A DNA stretch of 6,350 nt from Candidatus Peregrinibacteria bacterium (lineage in GTDB: Bacteria; Patescibacteriota; Gracilibacteria; UBA1369; LOWO2-01-FULL-3), in the NCBI GenBank assembly GCA_014728975.1, contig WJKQ01000020.1, positions 1 to 6,350 on the forward strand, read 5' to 3'. Below, one piece after another: positions 1 to 6,136 of the stretch. Position 1 is the stretch's first letter. Every line of letters starts with the position of its first letter. The translations under genes and the position numbers were made by a program. The notes under the pieces were generated by a model. It made no database searches, was not told where the DNA came from, and was given only the letters and a program-made list of their open reading frames with translations.

Positions 1-1
1 A

Positions 2-520
2 AATAAAGCAGTGCCGGGAGAAGGTGCGAAAGACGCGGATGTTATGTTTATCGGGGAAGGTCCAGGGAAAGAAGAAGATCGTCAGGGAAAACCTTTTGTT
101 GGGGCGGCCGGACGTTTGTTGAATGAGCTTCTTGAGAGTATAGGTCTTGATCGTGATGATGTATTTATTGCGAATGTTGTAAAATGCCGGCCGCCCAACA
201 ACCGTGATCCCTTACCGCAAGAAATAAAAACATGTTGGCCATATCTGGAAAAGCAAATTAATTTAATTAACCCCAAACTAATTGTAACTTTAGGCAGACA
301 TTCAATGGATAAATTTCTTCCCGGTCTAAAAATTACGGAAGTACATGGACAACCCAAAAGAGCGAAAGGAATATGGCAGGAAAGACAGGTATATCTACCT
401 CTTTATCATCCGGCCGTTGCGTTATATGATCCCAGAAAAAAAGCAACAATGTTTGATGATTTTAAAAAAATTCCTTTAATTTTAAAAAAGTTAAAAATAG
501 AAGAAAATGACTCATCATAG
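2..520 (+). CDS. Family-4 (type 4) uracil-DNA glycosylase, 5' end cut off by the window
   Basis: Removes uracil from DNA at the first step of base-excision repair, in the cytoplasm. The frame is open to the left edge, so the gene starts outside the window. The GTG at position 11 is an internal valine codon (NKAVPGEG context), not a start. Numbering from that codon: GEGPGKEED (15-23) is the family-4 form of the catalytic motif, GKPFVGAAG follows, and LYHPA (131-135) is the second active-site motif. C59 and C75 are 16 residues apart, matching the last two ligands of the family's [4Fe-4S] cluster. The first two ligands would lie in the roughly 20-25 missing N-terminal residues. The stop overlaps the next gene by 14 bp, which implies co-transcription. 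The family call is firm. Family-4 enzymes are common in thermophiles, archaea and many candidate-phylum bacteria, so thermophily cannot be inferred. Confidence 0.95.
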   Translation, partial: NKAVPGEGAKDADVMFIGEGPGKEEDRQGKPFVGAAGRLLNELLESIGLDRDDVFIANVVKCRPPNNRDPLPQEIKTCWPYLEKQINLINPKLIVTLGRHSMDKFLPGLKITEVHGQPKRAKGIWQERQVYLPLYHPAVALYDPRKKATMFDDFKKIPLILKKLKIEENDSS

Positions 521-890
521 ATATATATCAATCATAGCCGTTTCCGGTGTTTTAGCATGGATCGCCTGGATTCTTACCATTTTAAAGTTAAATCCGTATG
601 AATCGATGGGCCTTTCTTTGTCTTTTTTCTGTGTTACTTTGCTTATAGCCTTAGCTTGTACTTTTACGGTTTTGGGCTTTTATTTCAGAGTGTGGCTGTT
701 TAAAAATGAAATATTTTATAAACATATTAATATTTCTTTAAGGCAGGGTATTTTTTTGAGTCTTATTGCTGTATTTTGTCTTGTTTTCCAAATGATGAGA
801 GTTCTGACATGGTGGTCGGGACTCCTTCTTGTTTTTATAGCTGTACTTCTTGAATTTTATTTTTCCTCCAAGGATTCTGAGTTGGTCTGA
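507..890 (+). CDS. Small four-helix integral membrane protein, function unknown
   Basis: I do not recognise a named family. The 127-residue product is very hydrophobic, with four likely membrane helices at about residues 7-27, 36-60, 81-98 and 101-120. The loop between helices 2 and 3 is short and charged (WLFKNEIFYKH). The C-terminus is a short polar tail (SSKDSELV). No enzymatic motif or signal-peptide cleavage site is evident. The ATG lies inside the end of the uracil-DNA glycosylase gene (14-bp overlap, different frame), so translation is probably coupled; the upstream sequence is A-rich with only a weak AGAAG. Its 3' end runs 34 bp into the oppositely oriented signal peptidase gene and ends in TGA. 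The overlap with glycosylase and the consistent helix pattern support a real gene. A role in repair should not be inferred from position alone. Confidence 0.75.
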   Translation: MTHHRYISIIAVSGVLAWIAWILTILKLNPYESMGLSLSFFCVTLLIALACTFTVLGFYFRVWLFKNEIFYKHINISLRQGIFLSLIAVFCLVFQMMRVLTWWSGLLLVFIAVLLEFYFSSKDSELV

Positions 891-1555
891 TTTATTTGAT
901 TAATTGAATATTCGGGATTGTTTACCGTTCTGATATTTGAAAGCGGCCACCATACTATCCATGCTTTTCCTCGTATTGCATCTCTGGGGACGTAGGCGTT
1001 CATGGGGTTATTTTTACATGTTGAAGTGGATGTCCCCATAAAACAGCTTCGTGAATCTGTACTGGCGTTTCTGTTGTCACCCAATACAAAATAATGATTT
1101 TCAGGTACTTCAAAAACTGAAAAACTTTCAATAAGCGGATTAGTATTACCTTTATTTTTTACGTTCAAATATTTTTCGTTAATTTCAACACTTTTATTTT
1201 CTCCCGGTTTTGTTATATAAACTTTCCCATTTTTTATTTCTACTATTTCTTCGGGGAGGCCTATTATTCTTTTTATAAAGTATTTTTCATTAGTGTTAGG
1301 AATTTTAAATACCACAACATCGCCCCTTTTTGGTTCGTTAAAAAGGTATGTTGCTTCATTTATAATTATTTTTTCTCCATATCCGTTTACACATTCACCA
1401 TCAATAATGTTGAACGTATCGCACATTGATGCTCCGGAAACATCAAAAGGAGCAATCAACCATGTTTGGATTACAAGAACGAGTCCAAAAATTATAGCTA
1501 CATTTATTCCCAAATCCAAAAACCAGAGAAGAATTTTTTTAATTTTTCGTTTCAT
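857..1555 (-). CDS. lepB: Type I signal peptidase
   Basis: Membrane-bound serine protease (S26 family) that cleaves signal peptides from exported proteins on the outer face of the cytoplasmic membrane. The 232-residue product has a basic N-terminus (MKRKIKK), one membrane helix at about 17-35, then the catalytic region. SGASM (40-44) carries the nucleophile S43. FIKRIIGLP (93-101) carries the general base K95. GDNRNASTDSR (159-169) is the conserved box E. WWPL near the C-terminus is a further family hallmark. The residues after the nucleophile are unusual: SMCDTF instead of the common SMxPT. C45, C55, C171 and C180 all fall in the exported domain. The ATG at 1555 is the natural start, directly preceding the basic N-terminus; no Shine-Dalgarno is seen. 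It is transcribed divergently from the PH-domain gene and overlaps the four-helix gene tail-to-tail. All catalytic residues are present, so it should be active. Confidence 0.96.
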   Translation of the reverse strand: MKRKIKKILLWFLDLGINVAIIFGLVLVIQTWLIAPFDVSGASMCDTFNIIDGECVNGYGEKIIINEATYLFNEPKRGDVVVFKIPNTNEKYFIKRIIGLPEEIVEIKNGKVYITKPGENKSVEINEKYLNVKNKGNTNPLIESFSVFEVPENHYFVLGDNRNASTDSRSCFMGTSTSTCKNNPMNAYVPRDAIRGKAWIVWWPLSNIRTVNNPEYSINQINQTNSESLEEK

Positions 1556-1562
1556 GTTTGAT

Positions 1563-1568
1563 TTTATA
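1563..1568 (-). promoter_or_regulatory. Candidate -10 element for lepB
   Basis: On the minus strand this reads TATAAA and ends 7 nt before the lepB ATG, so a transcript from it would begin at or next to the start codon. No convincing -35 hexamer is found 16-18 bp upstream. An alternative is TATAAG at about 1578-1583 with TTGTAA 15 bp further upstream, which would give a short leader. The AT-rich background makes chance TATA matches likely, so this is tentative. Confidence 0.35.
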
Positions 1569-1598
1569 CTTAATAAATCTTATATTTTTTGCTTTATG

Positions 1599-1628
1599 TT
1601 TACAATGTTTTGTTATTGATAATATAAT
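1599..1628 (+). promoter_or_regulatory. Near-consensus sigma-70-type promoter for the PH-domain gene, leaderless arrangement
   Basis: TTTACA at 1599-1604 (5 of 6 to TTGACA) and a perfect TATAAT at 1623-1628 are separated by 18 bp. The -10 box ends only 6 nt before the ATG at 1635, so transcription would be expected to start at about the A of the ATG, giving a leaderless mRNA. There is no room for a Shine-Dalgarno. The hexamers and spacing are seen directly; leaderless initiation is inferred. Confidence 0.7.
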
Positions 1629-1634
1629 AGTTAT

Positions 1635-2246
1635 ATGAAAAAGCATAGACATATTAAAAAAAAGAAATATCCGCTTTTTAAAACTTTTTTGGATGAGGGG
1701 GAAGAAATTGTAAATGTGGCTCACAGGCATTTCCTTATTTGGAAGATTGATTCATCAAAAACTTGGTTTTTTGGAATAATTCTTCCGGTATTCGGATATT
1801 TTCTTTTCCCGCAAGCATTGATTGCGTTCATCATATGGGGGGGCGTGGGAGTTTTTGGATTAATTTATCATTTTATAGACTGGTATTATGATGCATGGAT
1901 CTTAACAAATTATGGTGTAATAGACATTGAAAGAAATGGATTTTTTGATATAACAACAACCCGTATCGAATATCATATGATTGAGGGGACTTCTTATACT
2001 GTAAAAGGTTTCTGGCAGACGCTTTTTAATTTTGGGGATATTATAATCGATAAACTCGGCGCTCAGACACATGTTGTGCTAAAGGACGCGTATCGTCCGA
2101 AAAGACTGGAAAGGCTGGTTATGAAATGTCAGGAGAAGTATGTATATGAAAGAAGTATTCGTGATCATAATGCGCTTAAAGATATGCTGTCGGATATGAT
2201 TGCTTATCATGTTCAAAATGAAAAAATAGAAAATAAAAGAGAATAA
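1635..2246 (+). CDS. PH-domain (bacterial PH, YdbS/bPH2-like) membrane protein
   Basis: Membrane protein with a bacterial pleckstrin-homology-like domain; function unknown. The 203-residue product starts with a strongly basic segment (KKHRHIKKKK) and then the typical DEGEEIVNVAHRHFLIW stretch (20-36). Two membrane helices follow at about 43-58 and 61-81. The signature segment after helix 2, WYYDAWILTNYGVIDIERNGFF (written here as two parts: 83-92 and 93-104), leads into PH-like beta strands to about residue 160. A charged helical tail ends the protein. Such helix-pair plus PH-domain proteins are widespread in candidate-phylum bacteria. ATG at 1635 is chosen because it begins the basic N-terminus and sits 6 nt behind a TATAAT box. 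The next gene starts 3 nt after the stop, so the two form an operon. The family call is good; substrate or partner is not known. Confidence 0.88.
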   Translation: MKKHRHIKKKKYPLFKTFLDEGEEIVNVAHRHFLIWKIDSSKTWFFGIILPVFGYFLFPQALIAFIIWGGVGVFGLIYHFIDWYYDAWILTNYGVIDIERNGFFDITTTRIEYHMIEGTSYTVKGFWQTLFNFGDIIIDKLGAQTHVVLKDAYRPKRLERLVMKCQEKYVYERSIRDHNALKDMLSDMIAYHVQNEKIENKRE

Positions 2247-2249
2247 TCT

Positions 2250-2660
2250 ATGTTTAATGAATTGTTGCCGATTGTGGTATTAATAATCCTGGTCTTTATT
2301 TTACTTTTATTTGTTTATGTGAAGTATAAACAGAGGAAAGTTTTTTCGGACAGAGATCTGAAATATCTAAAAATGCATTGGAATCGGGTGATTTCTGAAT
2401 TTGATAATAATCCCAAGGAATCCATTTTGGACGCGGATATATTATTGGATTTTGCGCTTTCAAAGAAAGGTTTTGAAGGTAATCTCGGTGAAAAATTAAA
2501 ATCTGCCGGCCCAAGGTTTTCAGATATAAACGGTATATGGAGAGCACATAAACTTAGAAACCGTGTAGCTCATGAACTTTCCGATATTGATGAAAGTGAA
2601 GCTAAAAGGGCAATAAAATGCTTTAAAAATGCTCTGAAAGATTTGGGTGCTAAATTATGA
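2250..2660 (+). CDS. Membrane-anchored HEPN-like domain protein
   Basis: The 136-residue protein has one N-terminal membrane helix (about 7-24) followed by a basic stop-transfer (KYKQRK) and a helical cytoplasmic domain. Within the domain, segments ILDADILLDFAL (59-70), NLGEKL (78-83) and HKLRNRVAHE (100-109) are prominent. R103-N104-x3-H108 matches the Rx4H motif of HEPN domains, where R and H are often catalytic in RNases but in many members serve nucleotide binding or no known activity. DUF4145-type HEPN proteins carry a similar RNxxAH segment. I recognise the layout as a recurrent hypothetical protein in candidate-phylum bacteria; assignment to HEPN is inferred from motif and helical pattern. 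It sits 3 nt downstream of the PH gene and ends in TGA 3 nt before the tail of the opposing glycosyltransferase gene. No antitoxin-like (MNT) partner is adjacent. Confidence 0.8.
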   Translation: MFNELLPIVVLIILVFILLLFVYVKYKQRKVFSDRDLKYLKMHWNRVISEFDNNPKESILDADILLDFALSKKGFEGNLGEKLKSAGPRFSDINGIWRAHKLRNRVAHELSDIDESEAKRAIKCFKNALKDLGAKL

Positions 2661-2663
2661 TTT

Positions 2664-4307
2664 TTATGATTCGGATGTTTTATAAACCTTGGAATCGGTT
2701 CCTTCGATCCGAATAGGGAAGTCCAGTTCTATGTTTGTAATAATGTAATCGAAATTTTTCGGATCAATTTGAAGGTCAATTACTTCAGAGTCTTCCCATT
2801 TGAATACTTTAGGGAGTTTATTATCCAAACCAGTATCATCAGATTTAAAGAAAGCTGTTTCGATTTCGTTTTCAGTCATATTTTTAAGAGTCCAGTATGT
2901 TGAAGGTGAATTTTCTCCATCCCACTTTTTGAGGTAAAGGATTTTATTTTTTTCGTCTTTAAGTTCCAGATATATTTCATTTTGTTTATGTACGAGTTTT
3001 GAGAAAGTTCCCTGAATTAACATCGAGCTTGTTGAATGAAGTAAAAGGGTAAGAAAAATGCCTGTTATAAGAAGCTTTTTTTTGTTATTTATCAGTAGAA
3101 TAAATAGAGCGATAACTATAACAGTAATAAAAATATTAAAACCGTTAATAAGTTTTTCGTTAAAAGTTATGTGTATGAATTCGTGCATTAATTGACCCTT
3201 GTATTTTTCAGTTTCCATGAATAAAAGCGGGAGAATAATAATTCCTGAAATAATTAAATTTTTTCTGGACAATTTGAATTCTTTATTTTTAATAACGAAT
3301 ATAAGACCGAAGATTAAGGTAAATATTATTGAAACATTTATATACCTTGTAAGAATGTCAGGTTGTTCTCCGTATTTCATGAAATATCCATATAAATGAT
3401 AAATTCCCAGGGCCAAATTTAGTATTATGAAACTTAAAATAAAAAATCTTATTTTTTTAAATTCATGAGATTTTTCCTTATTAAAAAATATAACCAAAAG
3501 AATTAGAGGAATTGAAAGAACAGCCATGTTTAAGCTGTTGAACTGATTTAGAATTGATTCTCCAAGTGCAACAATATTGTTTAAATTCAGTAAAGTTGAA
3601 AAAATTGAAGGTATCTTGTTTATTACATCTGAATAAAGAATACAGGTGGGGATGGCCGCAAGTATTAATGCCGGAATAAATATAAGAATTGTTCTTTTTT
3701 TGTTTTTACTGAGTATAAATTCATTGATTATTATTGCAAACGGAGTAATAAATCCAAAAGGCCGCAAGAAAATAGATAATATTCCGAGGATTATTGCAAT
3801 GGTTTTATTACGAATTTTGTTTTTATCAAAGGATTCAATATAAAAATACAAAAGCCATACATTTGTTACAGCGAATAGGGTTTCGCTCATTACGGATTTC
3901 TCATAAGTTAAAAACTGGGGGATAAAAAGCAGTAATCCCGATATAATAAAGATCGTGACGTCTTTTTTTATGAATCTTTTGAATATTTTGTAGAGCGGAA
4001 ATATTAGAGATGAAACAAGAATTGAATGAAATACCAATATGGCTTTATACGCAATCACAGGTTTAAACAATGCATAAAACAATGAAAATATTATCGGAAT
4101 CAATGCTGGAGGATTTCCTCCGGGAATACTCCTTAATTCCTCACAATTTACCAGTTTAAAATTTTCAGCGAAATATCTTGATATCTGAACAATACAACCT
4201 TCATCGGGTATTATTGTCGGTCCGTGAAAAAGCAGAGTAATTAAGATTTTTACGGTCAAAATGCCTAAAAAAAGTAAGAAAAAATATAAATATGGTGTTT
4301 TTTTCAT
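2664..4307 (-). CDS. Polytopic GT-C-type (family 39/PMT-like) glycosyltransferase
   Basis: Probable membrane glycosyltransferase using a polyprenyl-phosphate sugar donor on the outer face of the membrane; acceptor unknown. The 547-residue product has about 12-13 predicted membrane helices up to residue about 430. The first outer loop carries the acidic pair D35-E36 (IIPDEGCIVQ), the usual place of the GT-C catalytic aspartate. A second conserved-type segment, YEKSVMSETLF (135-145), resembles the region following the fourth helix in ArnT/PMT relatives. A roughly 115-residue polar domain (about 432-547) follows the last helix. C38 and C55 both lie in the first outer loop. The ATG at 4307 opens directly into a basic residue pair and the first helix. 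It is transcribed divergently from gatB. Specific function cannot be read from sequence; an envelope polysaccharide or protein glycosylation role is inferred from family and from the WecG/TagA-type gene nearby. Confidence 0.82.
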   Translation of the reverse strand: MKKTPYLYFFLLFLGILTVKILITLLFHGPTIIPDEGCIVQISRYFAENFKLVNCEELRSIPGGNPPALIPIIFSLFYALFKPVIAYKAILVFHSILVSSLIFPLYKIFKRFIKKDVTIFIISGLLLFIPQFLTYEKSVMSETLFAVTNVWLLYFYIESFDKNKIRNKTIAIILGILSIFLRPFGFITPFAIIINEFILSKNKKRTILIFIPALILAAIPTCILYSDVINKIPSIFSTLLNLNNIVALGESILNQFNSLNMAVLSIPLILLVIFFNKEKSHEFKKIRFFILSFIILNLALGIYHLYGYFMKYGEQPDILTRYINVSIIFTLIFGLIFVIKNKEFKLSRKNLIISGIIILPLLFMETEKYKGQLMHEFIHITFNEKLINGFNIFITVIVIALFILLINNKKKLLITGIFLTLLLHSTSSMLIQGTFSKLVHKQNEIYLELKDEKNKILYLKKWDGENSPSTYWTLKNMTENEIETAFFKSDDTGLDNKLPKVFKWEDSEVIDLQIDPKNFDYIITNIELDFPIRIEGTDSKVYKTSES

Positions 4308-4326
4308 AAGAATGTTTGTATTCTTT

Positions 4327-4356
4327 TTTATATTAACATTTTGTGGTATTTTTCAA
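4327..4356 (-). promoter_or_regulatory. Candidate promoter for the GT-C glycosyltransferase gene
   Basis: On the minus strand TTGAAA (4356-4351) and TATAAA (4332-4327) are separated by 18 bp, each 5 of 6 to consensus. The start of transcription would be near 4320, giving a leader of about 13 nt with no Shine-Dalgarno. The spacing and match are good for an intergenic region of only 67 bp, but the AT-rich context raises the chance of coincidence. Confidence 0.5.
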
Positions 4357-4362
4357 TAGTAA
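4333..4362 (+). promoter_or_regulatory. Weak candidate promoter for gatB
   Basis: TTAACA at 4333-4338 is 5 of 6 to the -35 consensus. The best-spaced -10 candidate, TAGTAA at 4357-4362 (18-bp spacer), matches only 3 of 6. TTGAAT at 4363-4368 is a better hexamer but lacks a good -35. Either would give a leader of only 0-6 nt before the ATG at 4375. The region overlaps the promoter read on the other strand, so the two genes may compete for polymerase. Confidence 0.25.
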
Positions 4363-4374
4363 TTGAATATATCT

Positions 4375-5820
4375 ATGGAATTTGAGTCTGTTATAGGTCT
4401 TGAAATTCATGCACAAATATCGACAAAATCGAAAATGTTTTGTCGTTGCGACAATGATTCGTTTGGAAAGCCTCCAAATATAAATGTTTGTCCGGTTTGT
4501 ATGGGTTTTCCCGGTCAGCTTCCGGTTACAAATGAAGAGGCTGTGGAAAAAGGTATAATGACTGCTTTGGCATTAAACTGTGAGGTACTTGAATATTGTA
4601 AATTTGACAGAAAAAATTATTTTTATCCGGACAGTCCGAAAGGTTTTCAGATTTCCCAATTTGATGAGCCTCTTTCTATAAACGGCTATGTGGCGGTTGA
4701 GATTTATGATAAAGAAGGAAAAGTTGAGCGTAAATTTAGAGTGGAGATAACGAGACTTCATCTCGAGGATGACGCGGGTAAGCTCACCCACGTGAAAAAC
4801 GGTTCATTGGTTGACTTTAACAGAGCGGGAACACCTTTGATGGAGATTGTTTCAGAACCTGATATGCGCAGTGCCCGTGAAGCAGGTTCGTATGCTCGGG
4901 AAATACAGAAAATATTAAGATATATTGGAAGTAGTGAGGCGGATATGGAAAAAGGTATGATGCGTTTTGATGCAAGTGTTTCAATTCGTCCAAAGGGAGA
5001 AAAGAAACTTTATGCGCGTGCGGAAATAAAAAACCTAAATTCGTTTAAGGCTCTTGAAAATGCGATCGATTATGAAATTAAAAGGCAAATCGATCTTTGG
5101 GAAACCGGAAAACCTTTAAACGGACTTACTACCGTTGGTTGGGATGACGAGCTCCAAAAAACTTATTTTATGCGTGAAAAAGAGGAAAGTGATGATTACA
5201 GGTATTTTCCTGAACCCGACATCCCTCCAATTCATATAGATAAAAAGATGATTGAAAATATAAAAGAGGAAATACCTGAGCTCCCAAATATTAAAAAGAA
5301 GAAGTATTTGGAGAAATACGGGTTAAATGAGGATGATGCAAGGATTTTGTCGGGAGATCTTAAGCTGGCTCAGTATTTTGAGGAAGTGGTTGGTAAATGT
5401 AATAATCCCAAAAAAGCTGTTTCATTTATAAATACGATTTTGATGAAACACCTTAAAGAAGAACTTATTGATGTTGATGAGCAGAAAGTAAGTTCTGATA
5501 TGATGGCGGAATTGATTAACCTTGTCGGGGATGGGGAAATTTCAAATAATCTTGCGAAAGGTGAAATCTTTGAAGAAATGTATAAAACAGGCAAAAGTCC
5601 TAAAAAAATTATTGAAGAAAAAGGTTTTAAACAAGTCAGCGATACCGGAAAAATTGAAGAAATCTGTAAAAAAGTGATTTCTAAAAACAAAAAAACCGTT
5701 GAAGATATCAGAAAAGGAAAAGATAAAGCTTTTGGATTTTTGGTTGGCCAGGTAATGAAGGAAATGAAGGGGCAGGCAAATCCTGAAATTGTTAACGAAA
5801 CTTTAAGAAAAATGTTGTAG
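4375..5820 (+). CDS. gatB: Asp-tRNA(Asn)/Glu-tRNA(Gln) amidotransferase subunit B
   Basis: Subunit B of GatCAB, which phosphorylates the misacylated Glu-tRNA(Gln) or Asp-tRNA(Asn) and converts it to the cognate amide with ammonia from GatA. It allows Gln and/or Asn tRNA charging without the direct synthetases. The 481 residues match the family length. VIGLEIHAQ (6-14) opens the kinase domain, with E10 and H12 as expected metal-site residues. FDRKNYFYPDSPKGFQISQ-type core, HLEDDAGK (129-136), DFNRAGTPLMEIVSEPD, EIKNLNSFK and DDYRYFPEPDIPP follow in family order. C23, C25, C39 and C42 (CRC and CPVC) form a cysteine quartet also seen in many other GatB proteins, possibly a metal site. The C-terminal YqeY-like tRNA-binding tail ends with KGQANPEIVNETL. 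ATG at 4375 fits the usual MxxExVIGLE start; the upstream in-frame TTG at 4363 would add four atypical residues. gatA and gatC are not adjacent. Confidence 0.98.
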   Translation: MEFESVIGLEIHAQISTKSKMFCRCDNDSFGKPPNINVCPVCMGFPGQLPVTNEEAVEKGIMTALALNCEVLEYCKFDRKNYFYPDSPKGFQISQFDEPLSINGYVAVEIYDKEGKVERKFRVEITRLHLEDDAGKLTHVKNGSLVDFNRAGTPLMEIVSEPDMRSAREAGSYAREIQKILRYIGSSEADMEKGMMRFDASVSIRPKGEKKLYARAEIKNLNSFKALENAIDYEIKRQIDLWETGKPLNGLTTVGWDDELQKTYFMREKEESDDYRYFPEPDIPPIHIDKKMIENIKEEIPELPNIKKKKYLEKYGLNEDDARILSGDLKLAQYFEEVVGKCNNPKKAVSFINTILMKHLKEELIDVDEQKVSSDMMAELINLVGDGEISNNLAKGEIFEEMYKTGKSPKKIIEEKGFKQVSDTGKIEEICKKVISKNKKTVEDIRKGKDKAFGFLVGQVMKEMKGQANPEIVNETLRKML

Positions 5821-5869
5821 ATCAACGATTTTTGATATATCATTTCTTTTGAATTTAACTTTGAAAAAT

Positions 5870-6136
5870 ATGTTTGCGACTTCGGGGGACATTCTCAATA
5901 TGTCATTGGCTATAGGTTTTATATTGTTAATTATTTTTCTTTGTATTTTGATTTTTTATGGAATTCTGATTTTAAGGGACACTTCAAAAATGATAGAGGA
6001 GGTTGAAGAACTTGTAAGCAGGGTGCATAAAACAATTGTTGAGCCTCTTAGAGCTGTTGATTATATTATTGAAAGAGCAATGCCTTATATTGAAACGATT
6101 CTGGAGAATAAAAAAAGGTCGAGGAGAAGAAAATAG
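5870..6136 (+). CDS. Small single-pass membrane protein with helical, basic C-terminal tail
   Basis: Function unknown. From the ATG at 5870 the product is 88 residues: a short N-terminus (MFATSGDILN), one membrane helix at about 12-35, then a charged amphipathic helix or coiled coil at about 37-82 (MIEEVEELVSRVHKTIVEPL and on), ending in a very basic tail (KKRSRRRK). The plan resembles DUF948-like short proteins common in candidate-phylum bacteria, where similar MF-T-S-x-DIL-N starts occur. A start at the in-frame TTG at 5849 would add seven residues, but the ATG gives the more family-like N-terminus. It lies 49 bp after gatB on the same strand and may be co-transcribed; no clear promoter or Shine-Dalgarno is seen. 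The stop at 6134-6136 directly abuts the stop of the opposing gene. Confidence 0.75.
   Translation: MFATSGDILNMSLAIGFILLIIFLCILIFYGILILRDTSKMIEEVEELVSRVHKTIVEPLRAVDYIIERAMPYIETILENKKRSRRRK

Noticed and set aside
11..13. GTG as the start of the uracil-DNA glycosylase
   Set aside because: The frame is open upstream to the window edge, and the family has about 25 more N-terminal residues including two iron-sulfur cysteines.
1293..1619. Plus-strand open frame of 108 codons across lepB and the divergent spacer
   Set aside because: Antisense to the conserved lepB catalytic region and runs over the promoter; no family resemblance.
4363..4374. TTG at 4363 as the gatB start
   Set aside because: The ATG at 4375 gives the typical GatB N-terminus; the added residues are not family-like and the TTG lies in the candidate -10 region.
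5821..5841. Possible terminator or operator after gatB (ATCAA...TTGAT and the palindrome GATATATC)
   Set aside because: The stem is only 5 AT-rich base pairs and the palindrome is 8 bp of AT-rich sequence; both are expected by chance.
5370..5843. Long open frame of 157 codons on the minus strand
   Set aside because: It lies entirely antisense to the conserved C-terminal half of gatB, and its hydrophobic, serine-rich composition is that of an antisense shadow.
5849..5869. TTG at 5849 as the start of the small membrane protein
   Set aside because: The ATG 21 bp downstream gives a better N-terminus and no start signal favours the TTG.
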